Shown here in pieces: positions 5,805 to 11,784 of a stretch of DNA of 14,088 bases (position 1 is its first letter; the number at the start of each line of letters is the position of its first letter). The stretch lies in NCBI GenBank assembly GCA_964429245.1, contig CAYSBE010000069.1, positions 1-14,088 on the forward strand. Direction: 5' to 3'. Position numbers and translations under genes: made by a program. Origin of the DNA: CAYSBE01 sp964429245. Its GTDB lineage: Bacteria; Bacteroidota; Bacteroidia; UKL13-3. Under the pieces are notes generated by a model. The model ran no database searches. It saw only the letters and a list, made by a program, of their open reading frames with translations, and was not told the origin of the DNA.

Positions 5805-7691
5805 TTATTCTACAATCACTTTAATTTTTTCACCTTCCGTATTCATGATGAAATATGCACCCGGTGTTAAGTCAGATACGTTGATTACTTCTGCATCACG
5901 CAATACTTTCACACGCTTGCCGGTCATGTCATAAATTGCTACATCTGAGATTTTGTTTAGGTGTAACTCAGTTGCAACCGGATTTGGATATGCAGTGAAT
6001 GCATTACCTGCTTTTTTGCTGTTAAAGAAATCTTCAAGTGAAGTAGGAATTCCGTCCCATCCACTGATTGCGTACGTCAATGAATTGTTATATGGAAAAG
6101 TATTTCCACCGTCTGGATGTTGTGAGTTGAAAAGGAATGTTTTTGAATCCAATGCAATTCCACCTGTAATTTCAGCACCCGGAGAACATGCAGTGATACG
6201 TACCAAATCAGAGAATGTTGGATTAGTAATGGACATGTCTAATAAAAATGATTCACAAACAGTTTGGCTACCTGATTGGTATTCAGCAGGCATACGGTTC
6301 CAGCTTCTGCCGTTCAAATCTTCTTGAATAATCATATACGTTTTGTTGCCTATGTATGCAAAGTTTAGACCATCAGGATTTGAGAAATGAATGGCTGGAT
6401 AACTAGAAACACCTGCTGAAGAAGATGAACCTGAAAAAGGACCACCTTCAAGGAAGGTAGTTACAACACCTGTTACAGGGTCAATTACCAAAACACGTCC
6501 GTAGTAATCTCTATAAGCACCATTGCGAACTGAATCAGCGGCTACTGCGTCTGTTCCAGGGAAAGGCATTCCATTTACAGCTTGGTAGCGTATTTTGTAA
6601 GCTTCAACCAAGTGTGTAGGAATTGTTCCGTTTGCTGCAGCGCCATTTCTGAACGCAGTTCCAGGGTTGTCATTTCCTGTTTCAGTAACATATATTTTTC
6701 CGGTGTTATTGTTTACTGCACCCCACTCTAAACGCGTGAACATAGTTGCACCTCTGCGTAAAGCAACCGTACGCAATGCGATTAACGTATCTAAGTTGTT
6801 TTCAATGGTAATCCAGTTGTTTGGAGCACCTTGTTTATGAATATAAAGTTGTCCTGTATTAAAATCACCTGCTGTTGTTGCAACAAATTTTCCTAACAAA
6901 CCAGGTGTGTTGTCATCAAATAAATAAACAGTTTTGTTATCATTCATAATAGCGCCACCTTCCCAACCGGCACGGCCCCAGTTGTACTGTTTGCGAATTG
7001 CTTTACCTTCCTTAGGATCTATTTCTACAAACCAGTTTAGGTTTTGGAAACGCTTAATTGATTTTCCGTTGAAGCCAGGGAAACCTGCTGGAGTAGTTGT
7101 TCCAATAACAAAATCAGTAGTATCGCGGAAACCTGTTGAAATCTGCGCATTGCTGTTTTGCATCCATTCTTCAGCTGTCCATATTCTGCCATCAGGTGCA
7201 ATGATACCACCACAGTTCATACCGGTTTCACCAACTGTATTTACAAAGTCAACATTAAAGAACTTGCCATCGCGACCGTCTGTAAGTGTTTGTGGAACAA
7301 TTTCCAATACGTCTCCGTTTAATCTTTTGATTTTAAAAACGGTCATACCGCCACCATCACCAATGCTATCATTTTTGATAGTCATTTCGTGGTTTACGCT
7401 AACCCAGCCTAATTCTCCGGCTGATAATTTGGTAGGATCTGTTTCAGGTGTGAATCCGATAAAGTCATGCCATTGCTTAGCCAAACTCTGACCGGCAGCA
7501 TTGCCATAAGTACCTGTTGTTTTTACCGTATCTACTCCACCAACAAATATAACTTGTTGTGTAAGCGGAGATTTTGGCATCCATACAGTTTTTTGTGACC
7601 AACTTGTGTCAATCTGCACAGGGAAAGGGATTTGAGCCATTGCTGCGAATGCAGTTGCAACAAATGAAGCTGAAAGTAATAGTTTTTTCAT
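5805..7691 (-). CDS. PhoX/DUF839-type protein with type IX secretion sorting domain
   Basis: I place the start at the ATG at 7689-7691, giving 628 residues that begin MKKLLLSASFVATAFAAMAQ, a textbook signal peptide. The upstream extension would begin at 7718 inside the likely promoter. The body resembles the PhoX family (beta-propeller alkaline phosphatases using Ca and Fe): it has VNHEMT, a Cys in GMNCGG followed by TAEEW, FTRLEW, SNPDGL, and near the end EITGGIALDSKTFLFNSQHP, the equivalent of the family's EVTG...QHPG segment. The last 60 or so residues, from AYPNPVATELHL, are a Por/type A T9SS sorting domain, so the protein should cross the outer membrane and be surface-attached or released. 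Phosphomonoester hydrolysis is the family-based guess; many DUF839 proteins are uncharacterised, so the activity is not certain. Confidence 0.85.
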   Translation of the reverse strand: MKKLLLSASFVATAFAAMAQIPFPVQIDTSWSQKTVWMPKSPLTQQVIFVGGVDTVKTTGTYGNAAGQSLAKQWHDFIGFTPETDPTKLSAGELGWVSVNHEMTIKNDSIGDGGGMTVFKIKRLNGDVLEIVPQTLTDGRDGKFFNVDFVNTVGETGMNCGGIIAPDGRIWTAEEWMQNSNAQISTGFRDTTDFVIGTTTPAGFPGFNGKSIKRFQNLNWFVEIDPKEGKAIRKQYNWGRAGWEGGAIMNDNKTVYLFDDNTPGLLGKFVATTAGDFNTGQLYIHKQGAPNNWITIENNLDTLIALRTVALRRGATMFTRLEWGAVNNNTGKIYVTETGNDNPGTAFRNGAAANGTIPTHLVEAYKIRYQAVNGMPFPGTDAVAADSVRNGAYRDYYGRVLVIDPVTGVVTTFLEGGPFSGSSSSAGVSSYPAIHFSNPDGLNFAYIGNKTYMIIQEDLNGRSWNRMPAEYQSGSQTVCESFLLDMSITNPTFSDLVRITACSPGAEITGGIALDSKTFLFNSQHPDGGNTFPYNNSLTYAISGWDGIPTSLEDFFNSKKAGNAFTAYPNPVATELHLNKISDVAIYDMTGKRVKVLRDAEVINVSDLTPGAYFIMNTEGEKIKVIVE

Positions 7692-7717
7692 TGATAATTG
7701 GGTGTTAATTGTTGGCA

Positions 7718-7746
7718 CAAATATTCGGTGTAGAGGTTAACGCAAA
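7718..7746 (-). promoter_or_regulatory. Probable promoter of the PhoX-like gene
   Basis: On the minus strand a TTTG (plus-strand CAAA at 7743-7746) is followed after 17 bases by AATATTTG (7718-7725), one mismatch from the Bacteroidota -7 consensus TAnnTTTG. The box ends 26 bases before the preferred ATG at 7691. This placement also argues against the longer start at 7718. Confidence 0.45.
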
Positions 7747-7877
7747 TCGTGCTTTGGGTTAGGTTTAACTTACGTTTTGGTTAATTTTCTGCATGAGTAA
7801 TGTTAATTGTTTTCAGTTTTTTAGATTGAATCTATATAATGTAAAATGATTAGCTAGAGCTAAACAGAAATTTGAAC

Positions 7878-7885
7878 TATATTTG
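7878..7885 (+). promoter_or_regulatory. -7 element of the ABC-F gene
   Basis: TATATTTG is an exact match to TAnnTTTG and ends 21 bases before the ATG at 7907. No convincing -33 TTTG was found. The in-frame TTG at 7883-7885 lies inside this box, so it would not be transcribed and cannot be the start codon. Confidence 0.6.
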
Positions 7886-7906
7886 CCCCCTTTCTTTATA
7901 AAAATC

Positions 7907-9538
7907 ATGATTACAGTTTCGAATCTTTCTCTTCGCTATGGCAAACGTGTGCTGTTTGAAGATGTGAATGTTAAATTCACTCCGGGCAACTGCTATGGAA
8001 TTATTGGCGCCAATGGTGCAGGTAAATCAACCCTGCTAAAAATTATGTCGGGAGAAATTGACCCTTCCACAGGCAATGTTTCCATTACCCCTGGTGAGCG
8101 CATGAGTGTGCTAAAACAAAATCACTTTGAATTTGATGAGTATCCCGTATTGCAAACAGTAATTATGGGAAATAAGAAGCTATGGGAAATTATGAAAGAA
8201 AAAGATGCGCTTTATGCCAAACCTGATTTTACTGATGCAGATGGTGAGAGGGTAGGAGAGTTGGAAGGTCTTTTTGCCGAAATGGAAGGTTGGAATGCCG
8301 AAAGCGATGCGGCAGAAATGTTGAGCAACCTTGGTGTGAAGGAAGAATTGCACAGCAAATTAATGAATGAATTGAGTGGTAAAGAAAAAGTGCGTGTGTT
8401 GCTTGCTCAGGCTTTGTTTGGTAATCCGGATATTTTGCTTTTAGATGAACCTACCAACGATATTGATGTAGAAACGATTACTTGGCTTGAGAATTTCTTG
8501 GCCGATTTTCAAAATACGGTTATTGTAGTTTCCCACGACCGTCACTTTTTGGATGCGGTGTGTACCCACATAGCCGACATTGATTTTGGGAAAGTGCAAC
8601 TGTACACCGGTAATTATACTTTCTGGTACGAAAGCAGCCAGTTGGCACTTCGCCAACGCTCCGATCAAAACAAAAAAGTAGAGGACAAGCGTAAGGAGTT
8701 GCAAGAGTTTATTGAACGTTTTAGTGCTAACGCTTCTAAATCGAGACAAGCAACCAGCCGAAAGAAATTATTAGAAAAATTAGTGGTAGATGAAATTAAA
8801 CCTTCTACCAGAAAATATCCGGGCATTATTTTTAGGGCCGACCGTGATTGTGGTGACCAGATATTGAGGGTTGAGCATTTAAGTAAAACAACAGATGATG
8901 GCACGGTGCTATTTAAAGATATCACATTCACACTAGATAAAGGTGATAAGGTAGCCATCATATCTAAAGACCATTTAGCCATAACTGCTTTCTTCGAAAT
9001 CATTGCTGGCGAAATGAATCACGACAAAGGCGAATTCGTATGGGGCCAAACCATAACCCGCTCTTATTTGCCAAATGAAAATCACAAATTCTTTTCCTCA
9101 GATTATAATTTGATAGATTGGTTGCGACAGTTTTCAACCGAGAAAGATGAAACCTATATCAGGGGTTTTTTAGGCAAAATGCTTTTCAGCGGGGAAGAAG
9201 TGTTTAAGAAATCAAACGTATTGAGCGGAGGCGAAAAAGTAAGGTGCATGGTATCGCGCATGATGCTTACCAACGCCAATTGCCTATTGCTTGATGAACC
9301 AACCAATCACTTGGATTTGGAAACCATTACGGCATTTAACGAAGCCCTGCAAGATTGGAAACATATTGTTATTTTCTCTTCTCATGACCACACGTTTACA
9401 CAAAGTGTTGCTAACCGAATTATTGAACTTACACCGGGTGGTGTAATTGATAAGCGCATGACGTATGATGAATACTTGGAAGATGAACGGGTGAAAGAAC
9501 AGCGCGCCAAATTGTATGGCGAATCAGTTTCTATTTAA
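7907..9538 (+). CDS. ykpA: ABC-F family ATPase, YkpA/YbiT type
   Basis: The product is 543 residues starting MITVSNLSLRYG, a soluble protein with two ATP-binding domains and no membrane segments. ABC-F proteins bind the ribosomal E site and modulate translation or relieve stalling. Domain 1 has Walker A GANGAGKST, a signature LSGKE in place of LSGGQ, Walker B ILLLDEPTND and the switch SHDRH. The linker, including FWYESSQLALRQ and ANASKSRQATSRKK, matches YkpA/YbiT. Domain 2 has LSGGE, LLLDEPTNH and SSHDH, but its Walker A position reads ISKDHLAITAFF and lacks the usual GxxGxGKS/T lysine. From memory, B. subtilis YkpA has a similarly degenerate loop while E. coli YbiT does not, which is why I prefer the ykpA name. 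It is convergent with the next gene, with 22 bases between the stops. Confidence 0.9.
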   Translation: MITVSNLSLRYGKRVLFEDVNVKFTPGNCYGIIGANGAGKSTLLKIMSGEIDPSTGNVSITPGERMSVLKQNHFEFDEYPVLQTVIMGNKKLWEIMKEKDALYAKPDFTDADGERVGELEGLFAEMEGWNAESDAAEMLSNLGVKEELHSKLMNELSGKEKVRVLLAQALFGNPDILLLDEPTNDIDVETITWLENFLADFQNTVIVVSHDRHFLDAVCTHIADIDFGKVQLYTGNYTFWYESSQLALRQRSDQNKKVEDKRKELQEFIERFSANASKSRQATSRKKLLEKLVVDEIKPSTRKYPGIIFRADRDCGDQILRVEHLSKTTDDGTVLFKDITFTLDKGDKVAIISKDHLAITAFFEIIAGEMNHDKGEFVWGQTITRSYLPNENHKFFSSDYNLIDWLRQFSTEKDETYIRGFLGKMLFSGEEVFKKSNVLSGGEKVRCMVSRMMLTNANCLLLDEPTNHLDLETITAFNEALQDWKHIVIFSSHDHTFTQSVANRIIELTPGGVIDKRMTYDEYLEDERVKEQRAKLYGESVSI

Positions 9539-9560
9539 ATATTTCCAGTACTGATTTGCT

Positions 9561-9968
9561 TCAGTTTTCTTCGGTGTATTTTTTAAAATTATCCAAGATC
9601 GCCTGCCAACCTTGTTTTTGTAATTCAATGGGATTTTCCGTTTCAGGGTCAAAGGTTATTGTTACTTCTGTTTGGCCGTTTATGTCTTTGAAATTAATGC
9701 TGCATTGCCTGTCGCCAAATTCATAGGTAAAGTTTTCACCATGATTAATTTCTGAATAAACGGCATCAAAATCAAAACCGAAACTTCCGTCACACGCTTC
9801 CATCCTAGCTACATATCGTCCTCCAACCTGCATGTCATTTGAAGCGGATGGGCAATGCCAACTAGGATCTGCAAAATTCCATTTGGTGATATGTTGGGGT
9901 TTTGTGTAGTACTCCCAAACTTTTTGCTTTGATGCCAATATAATTGCGCTAACTATTATTTTCTGCAT
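9561..9968 (-). CDS. SRPBCC / AHSA1-like domain protein
   Basis: The ATG at 9966-9968 gives 135 residues, the usual size of a single-domain START-like (SRPBCC) protein; the open frame continues to 10052 but those extra residues do not resemble the fold. Features typical of the Aha1-like branch are a beta-strand then KVWEYYTKPQHITKWNFA (about 16-33), VGGRYVARMEACDGSFGFDF (48-67), a central sheet, and a C-terminal helix with GWQAILDNFKKY. Such proteins form a hydrophobic ligand cavity; no signal peptide is seen, so it should be cytoplasmic. The ligand is unknown. It lies alone between a convergent ABC-F gene and a same-strand gene 169 bases upstream. Confidence 0.85.
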   Translation of the reverse strand: MQKIIVSAIILASKQKVWEYYTKPQHITKWNFADPSWHCPSASNDMQVGGRYVARMEACDGSFGFDFDAVYSEINHGENFTYEFGDRQCSINFKDINGQTEVTITFDPETENPIELQKQGWQAILDNFKKYTEEN

Positions 9969-10137
9969 TTTTTGATGTGTAAATAATTTACAATCTAAAT
10001 TAAAAATTTTGAATCCATTATTAAGAAGATGTCTAATTCTTATTGTTGTCAATATTTGAAAGAGTAAAGGATAACTATGCTGTTATCAAACGGGTTGTAA
10101 CAACATATTTAACCCAAAGTATCAATTTAATATGGCA

Positions 10138-10974
10138 TTAAGGGTTGCAGTTGTTGCAATGCATCGGGTCTTCGTGTGTTTTTTGATTGGGATACATTTC
10201 TTCTTTTGTAAATTGGCAATGTTGGCAAATGTAGGTATAACTAATTATGGCTTGAGTTGGACTCCCACATAAGCTGCAAGCTAAGCCACGATTGGTATTT
10301 GTTATGCCAAAGCCGGGCATCTCACAGTTTGGGCAAGTCGACTTAATTTTTTCTAACAATTTTTGCGTAGCTTTTTTAATCACCTCCATTCGGGTTGGAT
10401 TATACATCGCCCTCATATCTGTTTCCACATATACTGCATTGTATTTTGAACGGAGCTGCTCAAAAAGTTGTTTCAATTTTTCTATATTGGTTATCCCTTT
10501 ATATATATCTATATGTTCATCTTTTGATTTGCGAAGTATCAGCCCATGACCGGGGAAATTTGCCTGGCTTGCAAATTCCATGAGCTCATCTTCTGTTTGA
10601 ATTTGTTTGCCATTAAAATTAGTAGATGTACTAAGCTCTCTTACAATGATTTCAATGTGGTGTTTAAGGTCAATAAAAATTAAAAACTCGTCATCGGCAT
10701 TTACAAAATATAGGTAAGGATGAGGCCCAAATGAGCCCTCACTGGCTATGCCCAAATCACATTTGCTCCATTTCATTGCTCGCAAACATTTTTCTCTGGC
10801 TGTGGCTATTGGGTCAAGTTCTCTTGCTATTTCTCCGGTAAACGTGCCCAATTGGTCAGTATCGTAAGTGGGGTCAACAAAACAATTTACGCCTAATTCT
10901 TTTTCAAGCAGAGGTGCTATCACGTTTTCCTTTTCGTGTTTTGTAGCAATAACTAACTTTCTGTGTTGAAACAT
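10138..10974 (-). CDS. DUF6671-like protein with C-terminal zinc ribbons
   Basis: The start is the ATG at 10972-10974 (278 residues, MFQHRKLVIATKHEKE); the frame opens at a TTG 15 bases earlier. I recognise the layout as DUF6671, a family without a known function. The N-terminal half has VIATKHEKENVIAPLLEK, DTDQLGTFTGE and ASEGSFGPHP (77-86), charged and glycine-rich loops that recall non-canonical NTP pyrophosphatases (inference). A middle segment has FPGHGLILRK and YVETDMRAMYNPTR. The C-terminus has eight cysteines in four pairs (C214/C217, C233/C236, C250/C253, C273/C276), enough for two zinc ribbons. No signal peptide or membrane segment is seen, so it is probably cytoplasmic. A weak -7 box (TACCATTG, plus-strand 10987-10994) lies just upstream. 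Confidence 0.82.
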   Translation of the reverse strand: MFQHRKLVIATKHEKENVIAPLLEKELGVNCFVDPTYDTDQLGTFTGEIARELDPIATAREKCLRAMKWSKCDLGIASEGSFGPHPYLYFVNADDEFLIFIDLKHHIEIIVRELSTSTNFNGKQIQTEDELMEFASQANFPGHGLILRKSKDEHIDIYKGITNIEKLKQLFEQLRSKYNAVYVETDMRAMYNPTRMEVIKKATQKLLEKIKSTCPNCEMPGFGITNTNRGLACSLCGSPTQAIISYTYICQHCQFTKEEMYPNQKTHEDPMHCNNCNP

Positions 10975-11016
10975 GAGATTGATTTGCAATGGTAGTTGAT
11001 GTATGCAGTTTAATTT

Positions 11017-11592
11017 TTACAATAAAAAACCAAAGGACAATTTAATCATATCGAAATCCCTATAATAAGATAAAACTAGTTTTTGGTAATTGTATGACAG
11101 TTCACAAAAGACACGTGAATGTTTGAAAACCTTTCTTTCTATTCCCATTCCAATCTGAAATCCATGTGAAGCTCTGTCAATATCATAAAACGATTCCCTA
11201 ATCCTAGCATAGCTATATCCTATGCGTGCCCGGTAGTACAAGTTGTTTGTTTTTTTTAGAGGGATGATGACACCAAATAAATATTGATTTGTTCTTAAAG
11301 CACTATCAGCTGTCACTCCAAGTGAAATAGAATCTTGTATTTTATAATTAGAAAACGAAGCTTGTGCAAATGGAATGAGTAAACTTATTTCAGGATGTCC
11401 TATTTGAAAACCAAAACCCCAGAAATATTTTGATTGGGTTTCATAATTCAGTTTCAATTTTTCATTACGTATAAAATCAATCCCATTTTCAACAAAGGGA
11501 CGTAACATTAAATGAGGTCCCGAATAGGTAGATTGTGCAAATGCAGTTTGGCAAAGCAACACAATCAATAAGATTAGCGTAATTTTTTTCAT
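11017..11592 (-). CDS. Small outer-membrane beta-barrel-like protein, unknown function
   Basis: The ATG at 11590-11592 gives 191 residues beginning MKKITLILLIVLLCQTAFAQ, a clear signal peptide; the frame's earlier opening codon is TTG (11614-11616) and only adds eight residues. The mature part has alternating strands such as YFWGFGFQIGHPEISLLIPFAQASF, NLYYRARIGYSYARI and the terminal RVFCELSYNYQKLVLSYYRDFDMIKLSFGFLL, ending in an aromatic-rich strand with a C-terminal hydrophobic pattern typical of barrels inserted by BamA. I do not recognise the family. The 42 bases downstream separate it from the DUF6671-like gene on the same strand, so the two could be co-transcribed, though nothing links them functionally. 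Confidence 0.72.
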   Translation of the reverse strand: MKKITLILLIVLLCQTAFAQSTYSGPHLMLRPFVENGIDFIRNEKLKLNYETQSKYFWGFGFQIGHPEISLLIPFAQASFSNYKIQDSISLGVTADSALRTNQYLFGVIIPLKKTNNLYYRARIGYSYARIRESFYDIDRASHGFQIGMGIERKVFKHSRVFCELSYNYQKLVLSYYRDFDMIKLSFGFLL

Positions 11593-11784
11593 GTGTTTGA
11601 AATAAAGAGACTTCAATAAAAATAAATTATTACTTACATCAAAATCAAGTTATGTTATCATTTACATTATAGCTGTTTGTTAACAGGTTGTAACGTAAGC
11701 AGGATTCTATACAATCCTATATAGCAAAACAAATACGATTTACTGTAATAGCATATATTCAAGTTTAATGAACGTATGAAGATG

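Noticed and set aside
6934..7491. A 185-codon open frame on the plus strand opposite the PhoX-like gene
   Set aside because: It is fully antisense to a gene with clear family motifs, its translation shows no recognisable domain or signal peptide, and it has no promoter or start context of its own.
7692..7906. GGTTAA-like repeats (near 7736, 7761 and 7779) as operator sites between divergent genes
   Set aside because: The copies are short and imperfect with irregular spacing, and can be explained by AT-rich composition.
10091..10115. GGGTT...AACCC with an inner GTTGTAACAAC palindrome after the DUF6671-like gene, and a second GGTTGTAAC near 11687
   Set aside because: The two stem options overlap and compete, the stems are 4-5 bp, and a shared 9-mer in AT-rich spacers is weak evidence for a repeat family.
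11701..11718. Inverted repeat AGGATT / AATCCT downstream of the sulfatase gene as a terminator
   Set aside because: The stem is only 6 bp, AT-rich, and has no T-tract after it on the minus strand.
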